Assembly (NCBI GenBank): GCA_030655315.1
Contig: JAURVT010000029.1
Coordinates: 46,246-110,245, forward strand
Origin: Nocardioidaceae bacterium
Lineage (GTDB): Bacteria > Actinomycetota > Actinomycetes > Propionibacteriales > Nocardioidaceae
Reading direction: 5' to 3'
DNA: 64,000 nt
The position numbers and the translations under genes were made by a program. Within the stretch, counting starts at the first letter, position 1. Each line of letters starts with the position of its first letter. Below are positions 9,270 through 18,504 of this stretch, piece after piece. The notes under the pieces were generated by a model that searched no databases, was not told the DNA's origin, and saw nothing but the letters and a program-made list of their open reading frames with translations.

Positions 9270-9279
9270 GGCGCCTCAG
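9266..9279. terminator. Palindrome carrying both stop codons of two convergent genes
   Basis: CTGAGGCGCCTCAG is an exact 14-bp palindrome. It contains the TGA stop of the RNB gene (9267-9269) and the TGA stop of the convergent GDT1-like gene (9276-9278 on the minus strand). It might act as a compact bidirectional terminator, though the stem is short. Confidence 0.35.
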
Positions 9280-9866
9280 AGCCAGCCGGCGCCCTCGGCG
9301 ACGAGCAGCACGCCGAAGACGAGGAACGCGGCGGTCGCGCCGTACCGGATGACCCGCTCGGGCAGGTGCCGGCCGAGCACCGCGCCGACGACGATGGCCA
9401 GCGCGTCGGCGACCACCATGCCGAGGGTGCTGCCGAGCCAGACGCCGGCGATCGCGACCCAGTCGCTCTCGCGGGTGGCCAGGGTGATGGTGGCGAGCAT
9501 CGTCTTGTCGCCGAGCTCGGCCAGGAAGAAGGCGACGGCGACGGCGAGGAACGCGGCGCCGCCGGCGGCCTTGGCCTTGGACGCCTCCTCGTCGCTGAGG
9601 GTGTCTCCGCGCAGCGTCCACGCGGCGAAGCCGAGGAAGGCGATGCCGGCGACGATCGAGATCGCGTCCTGGCTGTCGGCGAACGCGTCGCCGATCAGGA
9701 AGCCGATCCCGACCGATGCCAAGTGCACGACCGCGGTGGCGGCGGTGATGCCCAGCAGCACCTCGCGGACCCGGAAGCGGGTGGCGAACGTCATCGCCAT
9801 CAGCTGGCTCTTGTCACCCAGCTCGGCCACGAAGATGACGGCGGTGCTGATCAGGAAAGCGTTCAT
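9276..9866 (-). CDS. TMEM165/GDT1-family cation (probably Mn2+) exporter
   Basis: This 196-residue membrane protein contains both copies of the family signature E-x-G-D-(K/R)-(S/T): ELGDKSQ near residue 16 and ELGDKTM near residue 118. Each half has three transmembrane segments, giving the six-helix GDT1 fold. Bacterial members export manganese; yeast and human members move Mn2+/Ca2+ in the Golgi. The ATG at 9866 was chosen because the family starts directly with the first helix. I looked for a yybP-ykoY Mn riboswitch in the 146 bp upstream and did not see its conserved core. Confidence 0.9.
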   Translation of the reverse strand: MNAFLISTAVIFVAELGDKSQLMAMTFATRFRVREVLLGITAATAVVHLASVGIGFLIGDAFADSQDAISIVAGIAFLGFAAWTLRGDTLSDEEASKAKAAGGAAFLAVAVAFFLAELGDKTMLATITLATRESDWVAIAGVWLGSTLGMVVADALAIVVGAVLGRHLPERVIRYGATAAFLVFGVLLVAEGAGWL

Positions 9867-10000
9867 CGGGGTCGATCCTGACGGCCCGCAGGCCGCCCGG
9901 ACAAGCAAAAGTGACGGCCCTGGCAAGTCATGCGGGACTGGCCGGACGGGTTGGCCACGGCGAACACGAGGACGCGTCGCGGCTGCGGCTCGGGCGGCGG

Positions 10001-10006
10001 TAGGAT
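10001..10006 (+). promoter_or_regulatory. -10 box of rnpB
   Basis: TAGGAT lies 7 bases before the predicted 5' end of the RNase P RNA, the right distance for a -10 element. No clear -35 hexamer is visible. Confidence 0.55.
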
Positions 10007-10013
10007 GGACCCA

Positions 10014-10424
10014 CGGACGAGTCGGTCGGACGGTCGCGTGAGGTGGTCCGCCACCTCCCGAGGAAGGTCCGGACTCCGAAGAGCAGGGTGGTGGGCAACG
10101 CCCACCCACGGTGACGTGCGGGACAGTGCCACAGAGAACAGACCGCCAGCGGCCCTGGCGCCCACGGGCGGCAGGGTGCGGGCAAGGCTGAAACGGTGGT
10201 GTAAGAGACCACCAGCGCCCCGGGTGACCGGGACGGCTAGGTAAACCCCACCCGGAGCAAGACCAAGAGGCCCCCGTCACGGCGGGGGCTGCGCCGGTGC
10301 CCGAGGACTGCTCGTCCGAGCCGGCGGGTAGGTCGCCAGAGCCCACCGGCAACGGTGGGCCTAGACAGATGGCCGTCCGGGGCTCGCGCCCCGACAGAAT
10401 CCGGCCTACAGACCGGCTCGTCCG
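10014..10424 (+). ncRNA. rnpB: RNase P RNA (bacterial type A)
   Basis: This is the catalytic RNA that matures tRNA 5' ends. The conserved CR I sequence GAGGAAGGTCCGGACTCC is at 10060-10077. The conserved ACAGTGCCACAGAGAACA segment follows near 10124. The 3' conserved ACAGAATCCGGCCTACAGA is at about 10394-10412. The 5' end GGACGAGTCGGT pairs with ACCGGCTCGTCC at the 3' end to form helix P1, and these bases were used to set the ends. Length (about 411 nt) suits an actinobacterial type A RNA. The internal open reading frames on both strands are spurious. Confidence 0.95.
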
Positions 10425-10437
10425 CCCTCCTGACCGC

Positions 10438-10456
10438 GGCCCTGCACGTCAGGGCC
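10438..10456 (+). terminator. Hairpin just downstream of rnpB
   Basis: GGCCCTG-CACGT-CAGGGCC forms a perfect 7-bp stem with a 5-nt loop, 14 bases after the P1 helix of RNase P RNA. There is no T-tract. It is a plausible terminator for rnpB. Confidence 0.45.
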
Positions 10457-10564
10457 TGACCTGCGGAAGCGGGACACCCGGACGCCGCCAATCCGCACAC
10501 GGTCCGCAAGGGTGGCGCGTAGGGGCGACACAGAGATCCTCCGGGTGCCGGCTGCGAGCACCGG

Positions 10565-10867
10565 TCAGAGCATCCAGATCGCCGCGACCATCGCGGGGCA
10601 CAGGGAGGCCGCCAGCCAGAGTGGGGACAGTGCGTTCCGCTGGATGATCGTGCGGATCAGGACGGTGACGACCAGGCTGATGGTCCCCGCGACGACGAGC
10701 AGCCAGATCGCGTCGCCGCGTCGACCCTCGGCGAGAACGACGTGCACCCCGCCCAGCAGGCCGATGCTCGCGAACAGCGTGATGGCGAACAGGCCCAGGG
10801 CTCCTACCCGACGGCGGACCCGGTCGATCGAGGTCTGGGCGGCGTACGCGCTGGTGAGGTCGGGCAT
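10565..10867 (-). CDS. Small three-helix membrane protein, unknown function
   Basis: This 100-residue protein has three predicted transmembrane segments (about 24-46, 54-76 and 81-99) after a short polar N-terminus beginning MPDLTSAYAAQ. The ATG at 10867 was chosen because AGGAGA sits 6 bases upstream; a start at 11005 would add a Pro/Gly-rich stretch without a ribosome-binding site. It faces the DUF4389 gene across a 263-bp region with two DosR-like boxes, so it may share that regulation. I do not recognise the family. Confidence 0.65.
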   Translation of the reverse strand: MPDLTSAYAAQTSIDRVRRRVGALGLFAITLFASIGLLGGVHVVLAEGRRGDAIWLLVVAGTISLVVTVLIRTIIQRNALSPLWLAASLCPAMVAAIWML

Positions 10868-11035
10868 CTGGTCTCCTGGACCCGCGGTCGGCTCAGTGGG
10901 TGGCAGACGAGGGACCCCCGCGGACCACGGACTCCCAGAGAGTCCTCCCGGCCGCGGCGTACGCGACCAGGCCCCCGGGTCCCCGTGGATCACTCGTCCG
11001 TCCACCAGTCAACGTCACGCAGCTCCGCGAGGACA

Positions 11036-11071
11036 GGGACCCAGGCCCCATCCGCGCGGGACCTCTGGCGC
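11036..11071 (+). promoter_or_regulatory. Tandem DosR-like boxes before the DUF4389 gene
   Basis: GGGACCCAGGCCCC (11036-11049) and GGGACCTCTGGCGC (11058-11071) start 22 bp apart. They fit the GGGACC-N3-GNCCC pattern of this island, the second less well. The pair ends 59 bp before the ATG at 11131. Such spacing of two boxes on the same helix face is typical of DosR-activated promoters. Confidence 0.5.
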
Positions 11072-11130
11072 TGCCGACCGCATCGCGAAAGGCGCAGTCT
11101 CGGACCCTGACTACGTGAAGGTGACCAGAC

Positions 11131-11844
11131 ATGACCGCGACGAGCTACCCCATCCGCATCGACGCCCATCTCGACCCGCCGCTGAGCCGATGGCTGTGGC
11201 TGGTGAAGTGGCTGCTGGCCATCCCGCACTACGTCGTGCTCTGGTTCCTGTGGGCGGCGTTCGCGCTGCTCAGCGTCGGCGCGTTCTTCGCGATCGTCTT
11301 CACCGGTCGGTATCCGCGCTGGATCTTCGAGTTCAACGTCGGGGTCCTGCGGTGGAGCTGGCGGGTCTCGTTCTACGCCTACGGCGCGCTCGGAACCGAC
11401 CGCTACCCACCCTTCACGCTCACCGAGGTCCCGGACTACCCGGCGCACCTGTTCGTCGACTACCCCGAGCACCTGTCGCGCGGACTCGTGTGGGTCAAGT
11501 GGTGGCTGCTCGCGCTGCCGCACTACCTGGTGCTGGCCCTGCTCGTCGGCGGCGCCGCCACCACCACCGACAACGGGGCGCTCGCGGCGTCGGGCATCGT
11601 CTGGGGGCAGGGCCTCATCGGGCTGCTGGTGCTCATCGCAGCCGTCATCCTGCTGTTCACGACCCGGTACCCGCAGTCGGTCTTCGACCTCGTGGTCGGT
11701 CTGCACCGCTGGGTGTACCGCGTGATCGCTTACGCCGCGCTGATGACCGACCAGTACCCGCCGTTCCGTCTCGACCAGGGTGGCGAGGGGGTGCCTTCAC
11801 CGCCGGTGGCGCCACCGGCTCCTGCTCCCGTCGCGGCCGGGTAG
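11131..11844 (+). CDS. DUF4389 membrane protein
   Basis: This 237-residue protein has two DUF4389 repeats. Each begins with a Trp-rich amphipathic stretch (RWLWLVKWLLAIPHY; VWVKWWLLALPHY) and is followed by a transmembrane hairpin. Each then carries an aromatic motif such as FTGRYPRWIFEFNVGVLRW. The function of the family is unknown; members are cytoplasmic-membrane proteins, common next to stress genes in actinobacteria. AAGGTGA precedes the ATG. Two DosR-like boxes upstream suggest hypoxic induction. The last 25 residues are Pro/Ala-rich. Confidence 0.85.
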   Translation: MTATSYPIRIDAHLDPPLSRWLWLVKWLLAIPHYVVLWFLWAAFALLSVGAFFAIVFTGRYPRWIFEFNVGVLRWSWRVSFYAYGALGTDRYPPFTLTEVPDYPAHLFVDYPEHLSRGLVWVKWWLLALPHYLVLALLVGGAATTTDNGALAASGIVWGQGLIGLLVLIAAVILLFTTRYPQSVFDLVVGLHRWVYRVIAYAALMTDQYPPFRLDQGGEGVPSPPVAPPAPAPVAAG

Positions 11845-11858
11845 GACCGCGCCACCCG

Positions 11859-12590
11859 TCAGCCGACCGCCGTGCCGAACAGCCGACCGATCGCATAGGT
11901 GAGGGCGAGACCCGCGGCCCCACCGACCACGACGCGGGCGACGGCGAGCCGGGTGCTGCTCCGGCCCAGGGTCGAGCTCACCCACCCGGTGATCGCCAGG
12001 GCGATCAGCACCGACATCACCGTGACCGGCACGCGCCAGGCCTCGGGCGGGAGCAGGATCGCGACGAGGGGGAGCGCGGCGCCCACGACGAACGAGACAG
12101 CGGAGGCGAACGCGGCCTGGGTCGGGCTGGTGAGCGAGTCGGGGTCGAGGTGGAGCTCGGCCTCGGCGTGCGCGGCGAGGGCGTCGTGGGCCGTCAGCTC
12201 GACGGCGACTCGCTCGGCGGTCTCGACGGACAGACCCTTCGCCCGGTAGATCCCCGCCAGCTCCTCCAGCTCGGCGTCCGGATCGTCGACCAGCTCCCGT
12301 CGCTCCAGGGCGAGCTGGGCGGACTCGCTGTCGCGCTGGCTGCTGACGGAGATGTACTCGCCCAAGGCCATCGAGACGGCGCCGGCGACGAGCCCGGCCA
12401 GGCCTGCGGTGAAGATGGCCGCGCGCGAGCTGGTCGCCCCGGCGACCCCGACCACCAGGCCCGCCGTCGACACGATGCCGTCGTTGGCCCCCAGCACACC
12501 GGCGCGAAGCCAGTTGAGCCGTCCGGCCGTGCCCGGCTCGTGGGCCTCGCCCGGGTGTGGTCGCGCTGATCGGGGTCGCGGGTCGTCCAT
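11859..12590 (-). CDS. VIT1/CCC1-family iron/manganese transporter
   Basis: This 243-residue membrane protein matches the VIT family, with the first-helix motif GANDGIVSTAGLVVGVAGA near residue 34. The metal-binding region MALGEYISVSSQRD near residue 75 is also present. It lacks a ferritin-like N-terminal domain. The family moves Fe2+ or Mn2+ out of the cytosol, usually by H+ antiport. The ATG at 12590 was chosen because the protein then begins with a typical short polar leader; the reading frame stays open further upstream but without family-like sequence. It is convergent with the DUF4389 gene, 14 bp away. Confidence 0.85.
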   Translation of the reverse strand: MDDPRPRSARPHPGEAHEPGTAGRLNWLRAGVLGANDGIVSTAGLVVGVAGATSSRAAIFTAGLAGLVAGAVSMALGEYISVSSQRDSESAQLALERRELVDDPDAELEELAGIYRAKGLSVETAERVAVELTAHDALAAHAEAELHLDPDSLTSPTQAAFASAVSFVVGAALPLVAILLPPEAWRVPVTVMSVLIALAITGWVSSTLGRSSTRLAVARVVVGGAAGLALTYAIGRLFGTAVG

Positions 12591-12702
12591 GTGGCAGCTC
12601 GATCTCAGACGAGGAACGAGCGCCACGGACGTCGCGGCGTGGCCACCGACGGCTCGCCGCGCTCGAGGACCGGGGCGGCGATGACCCGCACCGGGTCGGA
12701 CC

Positions 12703-13551
12703 TCATAGGGCGACGGGCGTGCTCGGCACGACGACGAGCGGGCACCAGGTTCGGGCGAGGAGCCGCTTGGTCGTCGATCCGACCCAGGGCCGCTCGTGAT
12801 CAACGGGGTGCGGGCGGCCGACCACGACGAGGTCAGCATCCTGCGACCACGTCCCGCCGAGGCCGGCGGCGGTCCCGAACCCGGTCTCGACGCGGGCCTC
12901 GACCGTGGGGTAGTCCGCGCGGAATCCGCTGACGATCTCGGCGACCTCGCGCCCGACGTCGCGGCGACCGTCGTCGGACGGGCCCGTCGACGTGGCGTGC
13001 AGGACCACGAGGTCGGCTCGCCGCCAGTCGGCCTCGGCGTAGGCGACGTCGAGGACGGCGCGGGACGTGTCGTCCACGTCGACGACCGCCACGACGCGCC
13101 CGTGTCCGCCCTGGCGGGGCCTCCATCGGTCGGGAACCGAGATGATGGGGCACGTCGAAGCCTTGATCACACCGGTCGAGGTCTCGCCGTCCCAGAGCCG
13201 CTCGGCCCAGTGCGCGTGACGGCCGACCACGACGCAGAGGGCGTCCCCGGACAGCGTCGACAGCAGGTGGATCGGGTCGTCGAGCTCGAGCACGGTCCGA
13301 ACCGTCATGTCCACGGGCAGGCTCAGCTCGGACAGGACGTCGGCGACGACCTTGGCCCCGTGGTCGTGGGCAGCTCGGACATCGGCCTTCGTCGCGATGT
13401 CCACGAACAAGGGATTGGCCCACCCGTGGGCCACGACGAGCGGTGCACCCTGGCGTGCGGCGGTGTCGGCGGCGAACCGAGCGGCACGGCCCGCCTGCGC
13501 AGAAGTGTCCACGCCGACGACGACGGCGTTGGCGGCGATGCTGGCGTCCAT
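12703..13551 (-). CDS. Tandem universal stress protein (two USP domains)
   Basis: This 282-residue protein contains two USP domains (about 8-140 and 152-280). The first starts VVVGVDTSAQ and ends CPIISVP; the second ends CPLVVVP. The canonical ATP-binding motif G-x2-G-x9-G-(S/T) is degenerate in both: VGRHAHWAERLWDGE and VGRPHPVDHERPWVGS. In mycobacteria, tandem USPs of this kind are core DosR-regulon members, and Rv2623 binds ATP and slows growth. The gene lies directly downstream of devR, with a DosR-like box in the 85-bp gap. Confidence 0.88.
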   Translation of the reverse strand: MDASIAANAVVVGVDTSAQAGRAARFAADTAARQGAPLVVAHGWANPLFVDIATKADVRAAHDHGAKVVADVLSELSLPVDMTVRTVLELDDPIHLLSTLSGDALCVVVGRHAHWAERLWDGETSTGVIKASTCPIISVPDRWRPRQGGHGRVVAVVDVDDTSRAVLDVAYAEADWRRADLVVLHATSTGPSDDGRRDVGREVAEIVSGFRADYPTVEARVETGFGTAAGLGGTWSQDADLVVVGRPHPVDHERPWVGSTTKRLLARTWCPLVVVPSTPVAL

Positions 13552-13604
13552 GGGGTCTCCTCTCGACCTCCTCCAGCGTGTGCGGCGAGGCGCCTCACTC
13601 GACA

Positions 13605-13618
13605 GGGGCGAACGTCCC
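13605..13618 (-). promoter_or_regulatory. DosR-like box before the USP gene
   Basis: On the minus strand this reads GGGACGTTCGCCCC, matching GGGAC-N4-GNCCC. It lies 54 bp upstream of the USP start codon and just past the devR stop, a suitable place for an activator site giving the USP gene its own promoter. Confidence 0.5.
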
Positions 13619-13636
13619 GCGGGACGTGCCCGTACG

Positions 13637-16086
<2,450 letters not shown>

Positions 16087-16308
16087 TCAGCAGGTCCGCG
16101 TCAGCCATGCCTCGGAACGGCTCAGCAGCACCGTCGGGGAGTCCCTGGCGTCGTCGGCCCGCAGATCGGCGGCGCACACCAGGACCGAACGGACCACCGC
16201 CCCCGCGCTCCTCTGCGCACGGTTGCGCATCAGCGCCGACTCGATGACCTGGCCGACCATCCGCCGCCGGCCGGCGGCAGCATGGCGGGTCCGGACTGCC
16301 GTGGTCAT
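16087..16308 (-). CDS. Small protein coupled to the PPOX-family gene, unknown function
   Basis: A 73-residue reading frame starts at an ATG that overlaps the stop of the PPOX-family gene (ATGA), the same coupling used by many real gene pairs here. Almost all third codon positions are G or C, as in the neighbouring genes. The product is Arg/Ala-rich with no membrane segment and no family I recognise. It ends just before the devS promoter region. It could be chance in such GC-rich DNA; the overlap and codon use are the only evidence. Confidence 0.45.
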   Translation of the reverse strand: MTTAVRTRHAAAGRRRMVGQVIESALMRNRAQRSAGAVVRSVLVCAADLRADDARDSPTVLLSRSEAWLTRTC

Positions 16309-16742
16309 CGCTGGTGGACCGAGCGCCCGGAGACCCGCTCGACGGAGATCCCGATCCAGAGGTTGCGCACCCCGTCGGCCCAGGGGAGCGGGGGCGACGG
16401 CGTCCACAGCCGGGCGAGAAGCTCGGGGTCGGTCACGCGACGGGCAGTCCCCGTCAGCAGCACCGACCAACCGGACCGTTCGTCGGCGTGCACGTCGTCG
16501 ACCTCGAACGACGCGGCTTGTCCCTCGGCGTTTCGCGCGATCAGCCCGAAGGCCGAGGTGCGGAAGTAGATGTCGTCGTCGAGGCGGGTGAACGCGACGG
16601 GCAGGACCTGGATGGCCTCGTCGACCATGAGTGCGACCCGACCGACCTGCTGACCGTCGACCAGCGACCAGCACTGGGTGGGGTCGAGATCCTCCTGGTG
16701 CCCGCGCGGCGGCGAGGTCGAGATGCTGTCTGGGTGCGGCAT
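16305..16742 (-). CDS. Pyridoxamine 5'-phosphate oxidase (PPOX)-family flavin/F420-binding protein
   Basis: This 145-residue protein has the split-barrel pattern of the PPOX family: GRVALMVDEAIQVLPVAF, then YFRTSAFGLIA, then a strand GWSVLLTGTARRVTD. Proteins of this kind bind FMN or F420 and act as small redox enzymes; several lie in the mycobacterial DosR regulon. GGAGA precedes the ATG at 16742. A near-perfect DosR palindrome lies 81 bp upstream, shared with a divergent gene pair, which supports hypoxic control. Confidence 0.82.
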   Translation of the reverse strand: MPHPDSISTSPPRGHQEDLDPTQCWSLVDGQQVGRVALMVDEAIQVLPVAFTRLDDDIYFRTSAFGLIARNAEGQAASFEVDDVHADERSGWSVLLTGTARRVTDPELLARLWTPSPPLPWADGVRNLWIGISVERVSGRSVHQR

Positions 16743-16822
16743 GGGGTCTCCGTTCGGGTGGACGCCCTCAGCCTGACCGACCGTGGGACCTGCTGACCAC
16801 GGTCGTGGGCCCCCCGGCTTGC

Positions 16823-16836
16823 GGGACCTTGGTCCC
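16823..16836. promoter_or_regulatory. Near-perfect DosR box in a divergent promoter
   Basis: GGGACCTTGGTCCC is a palindrome except for its two central bases, and the flanks extend the symmetry (GCGGGACC...GGTCCCCGC, 16821-16839). It matches the mycobacterial DosR core GGGAC-TWWA-GTCCC in length and half-sites. It sits 77 bp before the gene at 16914 and 81 bp before the PPOX-family gene, so it can serve both directions. Confidence 0.75.
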
Positions 16837-16913
16837 CGCCGTGGTGGCCGTTGGCCGGTGGGGCCACGACTGGTCGCCGAGCCAGGCTGAGGGTTCACGA
16901 CCTGGAGGTCACG

Positions 16914-17204
16914 ATGTCCCTCACGCCCACGCCGCCGACTGACTCCTACGTCGGCCCGCGTCCGTCGCATCGTCCTCTCGACGTCTGTCTGACGGTCGCG
17001 GTCGACGACTCCGCCTCCTCGGTCGACGTGCTCGTGCGCGAGATGGGACGAGCACAACGGATGGACGCCGAGCTGCGGGTCGTGCCCGTCCACCCGCTCG
17101 CCGGGATGACCGACGCGGCGATGGCACGGATGGTCGCCGTGGCGCTCTCGCGCGTCGCCGTCCCCCCGCGCGTCTCCTGCCCGTCGATCGAGGTCGCGCC
17201 GTGA
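16914..17204 (+). CDS. Small hypothetical protein upstream of a USP gene
   Basis: This 96-residue protein has a good ribosome-binding site (CTGGAGGTCACG) before its ATG. Its stop overlaps the GTG of the USP gene (GTGA). The core, from PLDVCLTVAVDDSASSVDVLV onward, alternates beta-like and alpha-like stretches and has the flavour of the first strand and helix of a USP-like fold. No motif allows assignment. A strong DosR-like box upstream suggests it is expressed with the regulon. Confidence 0.65.
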   Translation: MSLTPTPPTDSYVGPRPSHRPLDVCLTVAVDDSASSVDVLVREMGRAQRMDAELRVVPVHPLAGMTDAAMARMVAVALSRVAVPPRVSCPSIEVAP

Positions 17205-17704
17205 GCAGCCCCGGCGTGGTCGTCGGCGTCGACGGGACGGTTGCCTCGCGCAACGCCCTGGCCTGGGCGGTCGAGCACGCGACCGCGACCGGCTCGCGGC
17301 TGACCGCGGTGACCGCCTACTGGGCGGGTCCGGTACTGGACGAGGCGCGCGGGAGCGTCCTGGCGGCGCGGCGGTCCAATGCCCTGCACGTGCAGATGCG
17401 GGCGATCGCCCAGCTGGGCTCGGCGACCAGCGACCGGTGCGAGATCGAGAGCCGCGTGGTCCACGGTGCGCCGGCCGAGGTCCTGCTGGAGGCATCCGAG
17501 GGCGAGCGGCTGCTGGTCGTCGGCACCGATCACGAACGTGGCTGGCGGCGGATGGTCGACGGCTCGGTGAGCCACGACTGCCTCCGCGACGCATCGACAC
17601 CGGTGGTCGTCGTGCCGGTCGAGGACGCGGCACCGGTGGACCTGGACCTGGACGCCGAGGTGCTCCGGGGCTCGGGGTCCGAACCGGCGGAGATCGGGGC
17701 CTAG
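17201..17704 (+). CDS. Single-domain universal stress protein
   Basis: This 167-residue protein is one USP domain: it starts with VVVGVDGTVASRNALAWAVEHA and ends with the strand TPVVVVPV. The ATP-loop region reads VGTDHERGWRRMVDGSVS, a partial match to G-x2-G-x9-G-S. It is the only single-domain USP of the eight in the window. The GTG start overlaps the stop of the preceding small gene, so both are probably made from one mRNA under the DosR-like box at 16823. Confidence 0.88.
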   Translation: MSSPGVVVGVDGTVASRNALAWAVEHATATGSRLTAVTAYWAGPVLDEARGSVLAARRSNALHVQMRAIAQLGSATSDRCEIESRVVHGAPAEVLLEASEGERLLVVGTDHERGWRRMVDGSVSHDCLRDASTPVVVVPVEDAAPVDLDLDAEVLRGSGSEPAEIGA

Positions 17705-17714
17705 GCAGCTGGAC

Positions 17715-18104
17715 TCAGGCTGGGCCCAGCAGCTGGCGAGCGCCGTCGCTCGTCGGGTCGTCGAGCACCGCGAGTGCGACCTCCCGCAGCGGCTGCCTGT
17801 TGCTCCGGGCCTGGGCGCGGAGGATCTCGAACGCCGCCTCGACGTCGATCCCTCGTGCGCGTCCGATCGCGCCCTGCTCGCTCTGGAGCTGGAACAGCTC
17901 GAGGAGCCGGCCACTGTTGCTCGAGGCCGCCATGACGTGCAGGACGTCGTGCTGGTCGGCCAGGAGGAGGCCGGCGGTCGCGGCGCCGCTCACCTCGACC
18001 GCCCGCGTCGTGACGTCGTGGAGGAAACCGACCAGGTCGAAGGCGTCGACGAGCGAGTCGGCCATCTCGACGAAGATCTCCGACAGGTTCTCGGTCGTGA
18101 TCAC
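17715..18104 (-). CDS. GAF-ANTAR-type regulator with a large internal deletion
   Basis: The first 70 residues match the start of actinobacterial GAF-ANTAR proteins (FVEMADSLVDAFDLVGFLHD, then AAGLLLADQ, then LLELFQLQSEQG). The sequence then jumps straight into the end of an ANTAR RNA-binding domain (RARGIDVEAAFEILRAQAR). About 100 residues, the rest of GAF and the first ANTAR helix, are missing compared with the usual 235-245. The frame is intact, so it is either a compact variant or a decaying gene. The GTG at 18104 fits the family start; a GTG at 18179 in the same frame is an alternative. Confidence 0.6.
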   Translation of the reverse strand: MITTENLSEIFVEMADSLVDAFDLVGFLHDVTTRAVEVSGAATAGLLLADQHDVLHVMAASSNSGRLLELFQLQSEQGAIGRARGIDVEAAFEILRAQARSNRQPLREVALAVLDDPTSDGARQLLGPA

Positions 18105-18297
18105 CGCCGGCCACCGCCGCCGGCCGAGCGAGGAGCGTGCGTCTGCTCGGACATGGATGTCGCTCGACCTGTCGGCCACCTGGAGCCTCGCCCACCGAGA
18201 GGCACACGCACATGGAGAAGTACTCCCTCACGACGCTGGTACGCCTTGAGCTCGACGACGCTCGACGCGCCTCGAGCGGACGGGTCGCCAAGACGGT

Positions 18298-18504
18298 CTA
18301 CGGCGGCCCGGCCCAGGCGTCGTCGTCGACGTCGTGCTCCTTGTGGCTCAGCTGGTCGCGGAAGCTCGGCCCGACCGGCGGCTGGGACGCAGGGACGCCC
18401 TGTCCGCCGAGGAGGTGACCGCCCTCGTTCTCCCAGACCATCTCCCGGGTGCCGGGCGCGGCGGTGTGCGGTGCGGCGGGGGTGGCGTGGACGTCGGTGC
18501 TCAC
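18298..18504 (-). CDS. Small acidic protein translationally coupled to phosphoketolase
   Basis: A 68-residue reading frame begins at a GTG overlapping the phosphoketolase stop codon (GTGA). The product is polar, without membrane segments, and contains [16 protein letters not shown] followed by an acidic C-terminal tail ([14 protein letters not shown]). I do not recognise it. Its position as the third gene of a slipin-phosphoketolase operon suggests it is real and could be a small accessory protein for the enzyme, but that is a guess. Confidence 0.6.
   Translation of the reverse strand: MSTDVHATPAAPHTAAPGTREMVWENEGGHLLGGQGVPASQPPVGPSFRDQLSHKEHDVDDDAWAGPP

Noticed and set aside
9867..10000. 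Manganese (yybP-ykoY) riboswitch before the GDT1-like gene
   Set aside because: The expected conserved core was not found in the upstream region on the minus strand.
10014..10424. Open frames on both strands inside the rnpB region
   Set aside because: They overlap a clear RNase P RNA with conserved core and P1 pairing.
16785..16798. GGGACCTGCTGACC as an additional DosR box
   Set aside because: The right half is shifted by one base and weak; it does not form a 21-bp pair with the strong box at 16823.
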